Position numbers and translations under genes: made by a program. Of a DNA stretch of 64,000 nt, positions 33,155-45,397 are shown one piece after another; within the stretch, counting starts at the first letter, position 1, and each line of letters starts with the position of its first letter. This DNA comes from Bolinopsis microptera (Eukaryota; Ctenophora; Tentaculata; Lobata; Bolinopsidae): the NCBI RefSeq assembly GCF_026151205.1, contig NC_087074.1, forward strand, positions 5,518,001 through 5,582,000, written 5' to 3'. The notes below the pieces were generated by a model that was not told the origin of the DNA, made no database searches, and saw only the letters and a list, made by a program, of their open reading frames with translations.

Positions 33155-33802
33155 GATTCTTTATTCCGTGAGACACGGGTTTGTTACAGTTACGCAGTGA
33201 ATATATTGATTAAGGGCTTGTAACAAAATTTATTGAAATAAATACACTTATATCTTGGCAGATCCTCTCAATATTGTCTGTTAAATCTAAAAATAAAGGA
33301 TAAACTTCAAAATTATCTGAAAACCTACTTTATCCTTTGTGCACTGTGAACAGTGAACTGAACTATCGCCTCTACAAACAGGCTTAAAAACGACAAAAAT
33401 CAGAAAAATATACACTGTAAATCAAAAAATGATGTAAATCAATGATGTAACTTAAATCGGTAAATTAATTGGTTCAGCTCGCCAACCGCGAACAATGATC
33501 TGAAAATAAAAGAGAACGTGCAGACCTCATTAAAGTTTAAACTTGTGTAAACATTGTGACTTCTAAGTTCTAACATCAACTAAGAAATAGCTTTGTTACA
33601 CGAAAACTAGTTGGAATGTTCGGTGTAACTATGTAACAATTCTAACTATTTTTATGCAAGATGTGTAATAGCTGAATAAACACAATAGCCCTTTTTAAAT
33701 CATCCTAAACTAACTGCACGTGAATAGTCTAATCTACGGCGCAACCAGCAGTGGAAACTCTATTTACATTACAATGTCCCATAATCGAACTTTGAGCTCT
33801 TT

Positions 33803-36800
33803 TTAAGTCCTTCTCATTTCACCCGAAAGTGAAAGAGAAACATTGCTGATCTGAACGCCAGGGATCTGACTGGAAAGTGCTCGAGTCCGGTCCAACAGGC
33901 CCCGGACTCTGTTGGTGTACTTGGACATCATTTCCCCAGTGACGAGCAGCAGAGCAACGTAATACAGGACGTCTGGTAACCAGCCCCACGGTAAGAACTG
34001 GGAAATAGGAGATGTTTATAATTCACTCTGGTTTTGAAACTTATCTGCACCTATTTTATATTTACTAAAGAGAACTGAAGATTGTTATAAAAACTGTAAT
34101 TTGATAAATCGAACTTGAAGTGGCAAAGACCGGAGATAACATAGATAAGACAAAGGAGAAATGGGTGAAAGTAAAGGTATGCACTAACCGATATAGCTCT
34201 TGCGAATAAAAGCCTCATCAACGAAACACCGCTCTCGCGTTTCATCGCTGACATAACATACCTGAAATAACTTTATACAGACGTGGAGACAATTTCATGG
34301 GAATAAAATATAAACATTCGTTTAATATAGACGTGAAACCTTACTCGATATAGTATTGAATTTCAGTGCCGCTAGAGCGACCTGGTCTATTTGTATTTGT
34401 ATAATTATCAGGAATACTTATAATTACAAAAGTGACAACTGAATGTGACTCACTGTTCACGGTCATGTTGCAGATGGAAGATTTGTCTGACGAAGAAAAA
34501 CAGCTCCCAACACTCTATCCCGGAAATGACGATACTGATTATCGCAAGCACGTATTGCTGCTCGTGAACAAAAAGGGGTATGAGCCATATGTGCGGCACA
34601 ACTGCGCCCCATATCATCACTTTAAGCTGTAGTCCGAACCCTAATGTCTGAAAATAGCGAGATTTAATTTAAAGCAGCCCGGTGTTAACGAGGTAAAGTA
34701 AATATGAAGTACGAATAGAACAATAAGTATTCAATTAACAGCTAGTAATCTGTAATATTCGCTAATTATATGCGTTTGCTAAGACACTGAAAGCGTTTCT
34801 GAGAATTTGTAAGTATAATCAAATGTTGGTATTTGGCGAGTCATTGACATTTCACCATCGACTTTAGCGCTGCAAATTTATCGAGGGATCGGATCTCAAT
34901 AGACACTTTATTCATGATATCGGTAAGCAGAGTTTCAAGTTAGCATCCAAGGACAATAGACACAACGGCACAAGATAACCCGAGACCTTGTGAAAAACGC
35001 ATGTGATCCAACATTCGGACAGCAGTCACCGATTAGGTGTTAGGACTCTTGTCCGACAGCGCTGATGTCGGATAACCTCATTTCGGATTTGAATGTGGGA
35101 CAATTTTGAAAAGTATTATCAGTGGGTCGTAGGATATTTATATGTAATATCGATCGAATAAATCACATGCTACTTGAAATTCAAACGCGCGCTGTATAAT
35201 CTAACGAGGCGCGCGCGCGACACAACATGATCGCGCGCGCGACATGCGCGCAAATTTTGCGCTATCGGTACAGTGAATATAATTGTCGCGCGTTCCAGAT
35301 GATCTTTTTCCAAACTCTCTATTTTTAGACCCATTATGTGTTACGGCTCATTATAAAATTGGCCAACGATAACTTTAACGGAATAATATTAGCTACTACG
35401 GACGGAGTTTTACCTGATTAAACATCACTGATACTATTTTGAGAGAAGGGAAGAAAAGACTGCTGTACCAAAACAGAACGACATATGCCCCGAGAAATCG
35501 TGGACACTGTATCGCTCCGACCAACAGAAATATAAGCGTTCTTCGTGAGTTCTGAAATGGTCAGGCATCTTTAAAAGTGATGAGAACACCAATGTTTACT
35601 TTATAACTGTTTAGCTCAACAATAAACAATTTAAGTGATCACTTATAGAAGTGTTAATAAAAGCACTTACCAAGCTAATGAAAGCCGTTACATTGTCAGG
35701 GCTGTCTTCTTGGTCGCCGGTTGGTCTAGGTAAAATGTAAACAGATAGCGAGATGAAACCTGGTTTGAAATTGGAAACTATGTACAACAAATGTAACCAG
35801 CTAGCATACCACGGGACACAATTTCACAAACCCTGATCGACCGGGATAATTTCCTTTCCCCGATAAATTGGGGTTTGACTGCACGTATCAACAGATTTTA
35901 AAACGGAAAAATCTATTTTTAGGAGAATATACTAACTGGTTGACGGAGTCAGAGGAAGCGACATCAATGACAGGCATGAAGGGAGATATTACCTTGCTTC
36001 CCACCCACAAGATAAAGATAAGACACATTCCTCGTTTTAAGAACTCATACTCTAAGTTTGTGTGATTGTATGCCCGTCCGGACGCATCTCCCCCTGCAAG
36101 TTTAATAATTGTTATGTAATAAGAACTCTTATTGGATAGTTTATAAAAAGTTTTGGTATTCTGTAAAAGGCAGATAAAGAGTAAAGACGTATGTATAATG
36201 TTACTACCCAGTACCCGTTTATTTAGACCTCATTTAGAGGTTGGATTAGACCAGATTCCCATCTTACTTAGCAAAGTAGTTATTAGTGGACATGTAAAGT
36301 AAGTGAGTAATAACGTGGTCTCGTACAGTAATTGCGGCCAATCTAGGAGACCAGTACAGACTCACTAACAATTGTAAAGCTAAGCCAGTATCTAACCACA
36401 TACTAACTATCAAATACTCTATATATAATATATATCATTCATTAATCTATCAAATACTCTGTATTTTTAAACATCATCCATTAGAAGCTATGAATATGCT
36501 TGGTTCTATACCCCCTTCCACTATTATGCAGCATGTAGCAATGCAACTGGATAGTAATTACTACATAAGTTGCTCGGTTTCCGACTCAGCTAATCCATTA
36601 TCTTAGAAACCCACATTATTACAGCTAATCCATCATATTAGAAACGCCCATTTCTCCACAGAATAGCTGGCTAGAATCTAGCTAGCTTCAAGATTTACAC
36701 GACTCTTAAGTCTCAATTTAATCTAATCCAGCTTTAAATCATCTCCCAGAACTAATTAACCCACCACGATTAGCTCATTACATAAATAAGATAACAAATA

Positions 36801-38857
36801 TTAGCATACAGATTATTACACAGTGAGCCTATCAAGTTACCTTGCGTGCTGGAGGGAGAGGCGTTGTGAGGATTTGAGAAGAAGTTATCAAAAGCTTCTC
36901 TGTTTCCACTGGTCGTCCTCTCAATCACTTCCTGGAGAGATAACAGGTCAGAGAGATGAGAGGTTACATTATACTGCACGTGCGGTATGTACGCAGTACG
37001 CAGTGTACGCGGTGTATGCTGCTTACTAGTGATGTGGAGTAATACAGCTCTAATTAAGCTAGTGAGTTGGGTATTTAAGACTGTAGACGCAAACCATCAG
37101 AACTCTCATTACAGAGTGTGGTTTAAGAGGCGACTATTAGACGACTATTAGGCGACTATTAGGCGACTATTACGGGGGGGGGGGGGGGGGGGGGGGGGAT
37201 CATACACTCAGTATCGTACGTGACGTTGGGGGGTGGGTCATATTTTCTTCCAAAACACAGTTAGTACATGCTGCTTATTAATATGGGAGTTTCAGGGATC
37301 GCTTTGAAATTGATCACGGAAATAGTGAATCAAACTTCTAAGACTAGCCAGTAGCCAACTTCAGATATAAAAACAATAGACTGGTCTAAACTTGATCCTG
37401 AGTATTTTCCTCGTGTGCGTGACTAAACAACATGATGCTGAACTTTTACTGCATTGAAATAGAACTGCACGTAAAATTGGAAGCGACCGTCTTTAACTCA
37501 ACCATCAAGATACATAAATCGAAATATTAGAGGTCTAAATTACAAAAAAATTGTTTGAATCCACCGAATTATGTGCCGAATATTGTGCAGGGCACTATCA
37601 TGTGCAGGATATGCTAACCCCGCCCTAACCCTGGTAAGTAAGCTAACCCCGCCCTAACCTTGCTAAGTAATGCTAACCTCGCCCCTGGTAAGTAAGCTAA
37701 CCTCGCCCCTGGTAAGTAAGCTAACCCCGCCCTAACCCTGCTAAGTAAGCTAACCCTGCCCTAACCCTGCTAAGTAAGCTAACCCCGCCCTAACCCTGCT
37801 AAGTAAGCTAACCCCGCCCTAACCCTGCTAAGTAAGCTAACCTCGCCCTTACCCTGCTAAGTAATGCTAACCCCGCCCTAACCCTGCTAAGTAAGCTAAC
37901 CCCGCCCTAACCCTGGTAAGTAATGCTAACCCCGCCCCTGCTAAGTAAGCTAACCCGCCCTAACCCTGCTGAGTAAGCTAACCCCGCCCTAACCCTGCTA
38001 AGTAAGCTAACCCCGCCCTAACCCTGCTAAGTAAGCTAACCCCGCCCTAGCCCCTAACCTGCTAGTAAGCTAACCCCGCCCTAACCCTGCTAAGTAAGCT
38101 AACCTCGCCCTAACCCTGCTAAGTAAGCTAACCCCGCCCTAACCCTGCTAAGTAAGCTAACCTCGCCCCTGCTAACCCTGCTAAGTAATGCTAACCCCGC
38201 CCTAACCCTGCTAAGTAAGCTAACCCCGCCCTAACCCTGCTAAGTAAGCTAACCCCGCCCTAGCCCCTAACCCTGCTAAGTAAGCTAACCCCGCCCTAAC
38301 CCTGCTAAGTAAGCTAACCCCGCCCTAACCCTGCTAAGTAAGCTAACCCCGCCCTAACCCTGCTAAGTAAGCTAACCCCGCCCTAACGGCTAACCCTGCT
38401 TAGTAAGCTAACCTCGTTGTCGTACAGGACAGGTATCAGGTTCTGTAGAGCGATGTTCACTGCAGGTACAGTATTTATACTGTGTCTACAGGCTGGACAC
38501 CTGAATAGAGAGAGATAATGTACTACAATGTACATTGTAAATGTACTGGAGATTTATTGTATCAGATACATTGTAGATACACCCTAGCAACTTCCAATTT
38601 GGGTGTCCCTGAGATGCTAAAGTTTGTCAAAGCTTTGATCGCAGCTTTCGGATAAAAATATTATATTTTTGGCTCAAAATTTAAAAAAAGAGGTATAAAG
38701 TATCTCACGAGAATCTGGATCTGTCAGCAGCCCAGAGATTAGAGAGGCAATCTCTACAGAAACTGTGCCCACAGGTTAGGGTGGTGGGCTCGTGTAACAA
38801 CTCCAGACATATCGTACATTCTAGATCCTTCCTGTAGCTCGATTCCTGGTCACTGTC
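33803..38857 (-). CDS. BFAR: BFAR-like RING-finger multi-pass membrane protein
   Basis: Minus-strand exons found: 38857-38709 (RING first half, CTICLELLHEPTTLTCGHSF), 38500-38413 (CPACRHSINTVPAVNIALQN), 36931-36841, 36051-35993 (short hydrophobic, less sure), 35725-35671, 35551-35414 (RRTLIFLLVGAIQCPRFLG and a second hydrophobic run), 34626-34454, 34261-34189 and 33997-33803 (stop at 33805-33803). Most junctions are phase-consistent; the join between 35993 and 35725 is not, so an exon is missing there. C3HC4 RING followed by several membrane helices matches bifunctional apoptosis regulator, an ER ubiquitin ligase that restrains apoptosis. The SAM domain expected between RING and helices was not seen. 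A possible first coding exon is 39357-39316 (Met, 14 codons, phase 0), or the gene may join the PH exons upstream. Confidence 0.65.
37174..37198 (+). repeat. 25-bp poly-G tract
   Basis: Uninterrupted G run following three copies of GGCGACTATTA, inside an intron of the BFAR-like gene (so poly-C in its transcript). Confidence 0.85.
37612..38410. repeat. 29-bp minisatellite with CCCTAACCC motif
   Basis: About 27 units of the form GCTAACCCCGCCC, then TAACCCTGCTAAGTAA, with some shortened units. It lies in the intron between the second RING exon and the 36931-36841 exon and runs right up to the splice donor at 38412. CCCTAACCC resembles telomeric repeat, but the array is not a telomere. Confidence 0.9.
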
Positions 38858-38892
38858 CTGGGGTGATAAGGGTCAGGGTCAGTTGGGTAATC

Positions 38893-39262
38893 CACATAAT
38901 ACTGAATAAAGCACAACATACCGAATAGTGCACATAATACTGAATAAAGCACAACATACTGAATAGTGCATATAATACTGAATAAAGCACAACATACTGA
39001 ATAGTGCACATAAAACTGAATAGTGCACAACATACTGAATAGTGCACATAAAACTGAATAGTGCACATAAAACTGAATAGTGCACAACATACTGAATAGT
39101 GCACATAAAACTGAATAGTGCACATAAAACTGAATAGTGCACAACATACTGAATAGTGCACATAAAACTGAATAGTGCACAACATACTGAATAGTGCACA
39201 TAAAACTGAATAGTGCACAACATACTGAATAGTGCACAACATACTGAATAGTGCACAACATA
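38893..39262. repeat. 19-bp minisatellite
   Basis: Tandem units of CATACTGAATAGTGCACAA with regular variants (CATAAAACTG, CATAATACTGAATAAAG). Three minus-strand frames stay open through it, which is a repeat artefact. It abuts the acceptor of the first RING exon. Confidence 0.9.
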
Positions 39263-40557
39263 CTGAATAGTGGCTCATGTAACAGCACTGTGGTGATGCG
39301 TCAGTAACTACTTACCCAGTTACCCTGCACACTGCACTTTATACACAGTGTTGTCATGGTAACAGGATATGGAAGCACGGTAATGCCTACAATTAGATTG
39401 GAAAGTAAACATGAGTTATGAGCATTATGTTATGAATGTTAATTAATATGTTAATATGTCCCACTACCCTGGCTACTCCTCTAGTATGTTTATAATACTG
39501 CACTGTCTCCTATGAAGCTGGCAAATAGCCAAACTATACCACTGTCAGTACAATAACACTGTGTACACATTAAACTATTACACAAGGATTGGGAGAGGTA
39601 ATATTTACCAATGTATTGACTATAAACAGTCAACACATCTTTAGCATTACATGACACTTTTCCCTTCTGCTTTATTATAACAAACACAATATATTTCTCA
39701 ATAAAATAGCCTCTCCGTTAATACAAAACCTTCCACAACTACTATGATTCCTTGTACTAAAATGGCTACCGTTACACCTGTGCTCTTCTTGCGCTGTCTT
39801 TTTACACTTTTACAGTAATCATTTGCTGGTATTATAGTATGAAAATCAAGAGGTCAAAACAAAATCTGGGAAATTTCAAACAGCAATGAAAGACCGATGC
39901 TTCACACTACCTTTAAGATAAACAAAATAACAAAAGCTTCTGGAATTTGCTTAATACTCTGAGGTGATTGGTTAAAGGTTCTCACGTAATAGCTTTGAAA
40001 TTACAGCTGATCCGGGATCCCTCTATAGGTAAACAATTAGATTGCATAACTATTGCCTATTAGCGATATCACCATAAACCACATTTGCTGTCATTCTTTA
40101 ATAACCAAACCCAATTATCAGATAACCTTTCTAAAAGCTAAATTTTATTAGCTTTTCTTGCAAAATATACTAATGCAATGCCAGATCTGCACACGGCAAC
40201 ATTATTTGAACACTTTTTATTGAAGTGAGAATAATACAGCATTATGTGTCTTGTAAACATACAGTATACAACTATAAACTGTACTACCAAACTCCCACCT
40301 TATGTCCTAATCTACTGGATGATGTCCACGACCACGTGTATAATGTATACATAATGTATACATACTGTGTACGAGTCTAATGTATATCATTTAACGGACT
40401 CATTAAGCTATAAACTGGAGTTATGATCATAATGTCTGATTAACTCTGTTGCAATTAAAATACCAGATGTGCACACTTTTAAGTTAAACGACCAACATGA
40501 GTATATCAATTAAAACGAGCCAATATATAACATGACAATCAAGATATAAAATCTCAC

Positions 40558-42627
40558 CTCCTCGATAACACTTGAGTGTCTAGATTTAGGAAGAGGAGGA
40601 GCGGAGGGGAGCGCACGGCCATCAGAGTCCACCTCCATATCTTGTTTACTGGCTGTGCTGTTTAGTGACCAACTAGAGACGGCTCTGCAGTTCAAACCTT
40701 GACATTAGGGTTACTGGTGTTACAAACGTGTTGCAAAGGTGTTGCAAAGGTGTTATCAAAGTGTTACAAAATTGTTGCAAAGGTGTTACAAAGGTGTCAC
40801 AAAAGTGTTGCCAAATAGTGGGACGTGTCACACAATAAAAAGAGAATGTAACAGTACACACTACACAATTGACAGGCTCACAACAAGGGAGCTGTTTCCA
40901 AATCTGTCGATTAGTAGCAGATGTTGTGTGACAGATGGGCAGGTATCGTGTGTGAGATGGGGGCCGGGGCCAGGGTCGGGGCCAGGGGGGGAGGTCGGGG
41001 GCCGGGAGGGGGTACAAATGGCTGTGTTGCAATATTTCACAGCTTGTACATTTCACGACACAACTACTGTAACTTTCTATTGTGTGCTGAGTAATTAATT
41101 ATCTCTACAAAATGCTGTGCTCTAATTCCGGATAATATCTCTCTAATTTCTGAGGAATATTTTGAATTATATTATGATCCTGTACCTGATTCGTCTCCAA
41201 GCGCTATGTTCAGAAGCTTCCTGTTATATATTTTAGAGGTCCAGGTCAGTAATTCGTCCTCTGATGTGGCCTTCAGGTACCATGTTGTGTTGGTGTCAGA
41301 TGATATCTGGTGAGATATCTGTTAACGGTAGCAAGTGAAACTAACGGTATTTCTGTAAGGGTACCCGGTACAGCCCCCAAAATACAGTAGATCTCCAATT
41401 TAAGAGACTTTTGAGAGACCTTCCCTTGGTTTTGAACAGATAGCACGGGTTCTCAACGTCTCATTTCATGTTTCTTAAAAGCCTAAGGCCTGTGCCACTA
41501 TACTTATATATGACGAGTCGAAGAAACGCAAAATTTAAGTGCGTTTATTAATTAATAATACATAAAATATGAGATAAAGAATATTTAAAAATGAATATTT
41601 CTTAACGATATTTTTAGAACGTACCACATCAAAACCAAACTTAGTGCCACTGCGAGTAACAGAAACCTTCCTGTTCATAAGATAAATAGTACCTCGTCTC
41701 ATACCAACACTTTCCTCATTCAGATAATAGCACAACCTGTAAGAACAGAGAGGATGAGGGGTCATGACTCATGATGCAGCTTATATTAATAGCACAACAG
41801 AGAGTTTTACTAAATAAGGTATTATCAAACATAGAAAAAATGTAATCAATCTAGACTTGGAGGGATTCTCCAAACATAATATAAATGATCATACATATTA
41901 CATAAGGTTTTATTAGCAGGAGCTTTAAAAAACCATGTGTATACAGTATATATCATCTTCAGCTAGGGACTGACCTGTCTTTGTACAAGATAACATATCT
42001 TTGTTGCCATCCCTTGATCACATTTGTCCACTTTTTCAAGGAACCAGAGTACAGTATATTAGCTGAAATGGTTATACAATATAAACTAAATATATTTCGA
42101 TCGGGTAAAATAAATAAGTCTCAAGAATAAAGACAATTTCAAGAATTAAGATGTCTATGGCTTATTTAAAAAGCATATGATTAGAACGAACATTTTAAAT
42201 ATCCAATGATTTGCTTGAAAAACCTACCAATTTGTTGATTGATAGCATTAATCCACTCAGTCTTTTCTTCTAAAGATGGAGCTTTTAAGTACATAGTGAT
42301 ACTAGATGCTCTGTTGACAATGTTGAATGAATTGCCACCATCATTGTGAACTACAATGTTTTTCAGATGACAGTATCCTTCACTTCTTGATGCCTGAACA
42401 TATTCGCGATCAAGATCACATTGCCATGTGAGCTTAAAATAACTCATAATTAGTAACACAACGATAACTCATTTAGGTAAAATAAAACATGACGTATCAA
42501 CTAAAATAATGCTACTAACAGAGCTGTATGTTAAAGCTTCGGAAGTCAAGACAAAGTTCTTTGAGGACCATCTCATCCATGATTTGTATTTGAGGAGTGA
42601 TCCAGTGTAAACAATGTTGTCTGCCAT
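40558..42627 (-). CDS. Tandem PH-domain protein (at least six exons)
   Basis: Minus-strand exons 42627-42520, 42432-42228, 42062-41975, 41736-41625, 41306-41186 and 40682-40558 join in consistent phases with GT/AG sites. Start is MADNIVYTGSLLKYKS. PH domain 1 spans the first two exons (WMRWSSKNFVLTSEA to YLKAPSLEEKTEWINAINQQ, with the conserved Trp in the last helix). PH domain 2 spans the next three (YSGSLKKWTNVIKGWQQRYV to WYLKATSEDELLTWTSKIYN), close in style to OSBP/CERT-type PH domains that bind phosphoinositides at Golgi or ER membranes. The last exon seen is Pro/Ser-rich (ALPSAPPLPKSRHSSVIEE) and ends at a donor in phase 0, so the protein continues. The next compatible exon found downstream is the RING exon at 38857; fusion is possible but unproven. 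Confidence 0.75.
40720..40815. repeat. Short GTTGCAAAGGT tandem repeat
   Basis: About eight imperfect units of 11-12 bp (GTTGCAAAGGT, GTTACAAAAGT) between the last two known PH-gene exons. Intronic, non-coding. Confidence 0.7.
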
Positions 42628-43345
42628 GAGCGTGAAGCCAAACTGTGGTACATCTCCTTCGCTCAACAACTCACTTCATCAGCTGGGCTATTTTAAAAAG
42701 TTATGTTAAGAAAGTTTATTACGTAAGGTTTTGTTCTTGAAGAAAACCAAACCAAGAGACCTTCACCCTGCTTTGATCTTATCACCTATCGCCAAAAAGT
42801 GTGAATTTAGCAACTTTTTGAAATGGTTAACCTTACAAGGCCAGGCCTTCACCTGACAAACACTCCCCGACAATTTGTGATCAGTGTTTATCAGATCTCT
42901 ATAAACATGATCACCTAGAAGGCCTGCATATTCCTTGCTCCGTTAGTTGCCTATCTGTTTACAACCCAATTAGCAGTTAAGGACAGAAAGTCATACACCA
43001 AATGAGCATTATATTTTCATTGTTACATATTTGTTGACTCTGTAAAATGTGCTAAAATTGAATTTCTTGTTTCATTGAAATTTCTTGTTTCATAGAAATT
43101 TTCCAACCATAATCATCGTATTTGTCAGACCGAACCCAAGGGTAAATACAAAATAAGGAAAAAGGTCAATTTATAATATAATATAAAGTTTGTCATAGTT
43201 TAAATTAAAGAATAAGCTGCATTAGAAATTAAAAATTGCATGTCCAACGTCTGCATTGGACTCTTTTGATGTGTTTCACATAAAACGTTTATTTTTAAAT
43301 GTGCTTATGTGCTGAAATTTTTGTTTAACTGAAATTTTTGTTTAA

Positions 43346-45376
43346 AGGACCAGTTAACTGTAAAAAAAGTTATCCTCATATTTTGACAGATTGTGACAAA
43401 TAGCAAACTAAGCAACGAGTCGAAATTCCTAAATCTCTAACTGCTCTCTAACGCGTGTAAATAGCGTTTGTATTATTTTGGCGATGACGTCATAAAGTCC
43501 CTTGCGCGCGCAGAAGAGCTCGTGAGACTGTATTTTACAGGTAGAAAATGGACATAATACAATGTTTTTCCCCGAATAACTCGAAAAGTAAGTAATTTAG
43601 GGTACATGTCGCTTCATAAGTTGTATATAAACATGGCCATTCTGCACAATTTGCACACATTCAAAAACCTTTACCTTCATAGCCCAATTTACCAGATACC
43701 CATAGTTTTGCATGATTTCTGGAACCGAAAATCAGTTTTTCGCCAATAACTGAAAAAGTAAGCACTTTAAGGCATATGTTTGTTCGTAAGTCATATATCA
43801 ATATGCTAATTGCGGTTCTTTTGCACCCTGTCTAAAGACTCTATCACGATCCTATCGAAAATGGGCTCAGCACCACGCCCAAAATGGTTTTTGGCGAATT
43901 TCTCGAAAAGTAAGGATTTTAGGCCATGTGTTGCTCAATAACTCCTATATAAACATACATATGCGGCTTCGTTTAAGCCTATTTTGAAGTCTCTACGATT
44001 GTCAGAAGCAAGGGGTCGGTTACGTTATTGGGTCAATATGGTCGTGGCCCTCCTGGGTTTTCTCCACGGTCAAAAAAATGTCTCCAAACGAAAATCGTTT
44101 ATTCATACCTTCAGGAAGGTCTGTGCAAAGTTTCGTGAGTATTTGAACATTTGCAAGTTCATTTCCATAAATGTCCATAAATGACTGGACTACACAACTT
44201 TAGAGTTAACTTTAGAGAAACTCATAAGTCATTTATCTCAAATCAAGCTGTTAGTGTCCATGATCAACCTGTGGCGACAATGTTTTACGTGAAATGTAAA
44301 AATCAGGAGTAATATAAAAAGTGTATTTTTAGATTAAAGTGCTAGCTCATAGTTTTAGAATTGTATAGATTAACGTTGGTCGTTTAGCCATCTAACAATC
44401 GATCATGCCGTAATATATGGCCAGAGAATAATAGAGTCTTGGAAATTCTATATTTGTTCAGTGGGTCGATTGACTGAACACGTTTGCACTTGGTATTTAA
44501 ACTTACCAGTAGTTTATTTATGTTATGTACCGATGATAATGCAATTAGGATAACAACTAGGTAAGCCGTAAGTCTAATTCAAAACACACCGCACACCGTA
44601 CACTCCAATCAGTATTACTATTTGGTAGACCCGAGACCGGGTATTTTGGCGGGAATTCTGTTCCCGCTGCACTGTTCTGATAGAAGCTACTTCTACTAAT
44701 GGTCCCAGAGGAACGGCCGTAAAGTAGCCAGACTTCTTGTCTCCTGTACTGGCTGACACATGCGGATTAAAGATATAAATTTCGCTATGCTATAAATATA
44801 ATTGCTCTCGGAATTGAACAAACTCCTACTTATCTAGATCCTTTCTAAATTCGTTAGAGTTTCATGGACTGGGGAAAAATAATCGGTACAGTCTCCCTAG
44901 CTGCTTGTGTAATTAAGCAATGAAAACAATCCAAAATTATCACATATGACATAAGTTGTAATAGCAGAAACTTTCTAACCGTACATTCACCCGCCACTGT
45001 TCAAGAACCTATATCACTGTTTAAAATCATGACGTGAGCACTGTACATCCAATCAGCTATTCCTTTAGTTAGAATGATAGCCAAAACTATATAAGGATTT
45101 TGGAGAACTAGGGTAATAGTCATAATTCTAAAATTTGAGTGAGTTACACGTGTTTTATTGACGATGATAAACATTTGTAATGTAAATTACGCTATGCAAG
45201 CGCGCACTGAGGGACTTTATGACGTCACGAGGCCACAGCTTATTATTGCAATAACACGCGTTACACGTACGCTAGAGAGTTGGTTCTTTCGGCGATACGA
45301 TTCTTTACCAGTTTGTCACAGCTGATTTAAATCTTAGCCAAATTGGAGACTACAAATTTTTCAGTTAACTGGTCCT
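43346..45376. mobile_element. 2.0-kb TTAA-flanked element with inverted ends
   Basis: Left end AGGACCAGTTAACTG and right end CAGTTAACTGGTCCT are exact inverses, each bounded outside by TTAA (43342-43345, 45377-45380). Similarity continues inward on both sides, including TGACGTCATAAAGTCCCT facing AGGGACTTTATGACGTCA. The interior has three degenerate units of about 150 bp (landmark GAAAAGTAAG) and no transposase. A TTAA target fits piggyBac- or Kolobok-type transposases acting in trans; which one is inference. Confidence 0.7.
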
Positions 45377-45397
45377 TTAACTGACTTCTCAGTTCAA

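Noticed and set aside
34432-34632. Plus-strand 66-residue open frame with a coding-like look
   Set aside because: The minus strand at 34626-34454 gives a phase-matched membrane exon of the BFAR-like gene, which explains the open frame better.
37612-38410. CCCTAACCC-rich array as a telomere or interstitial telomere
   Set aside because: The unit is 29 bp with fixed non-telomeric sequence, and it lies inside an intron of a phase-consistent gene.
38821-39288. Three minus-strand frames of 125-155 residues reading HYSVCCALFS-type repeats
   Set aside because: Artefact of the 19-bp minisatellite in an intron or upstream of the RING exon.
40673-41098. Open frames of 119-127 residues on both strands
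   Set aside because: They overlap a short tandem repeat and G-rich intron sequence of the PH gene; no domain and no splice fit.
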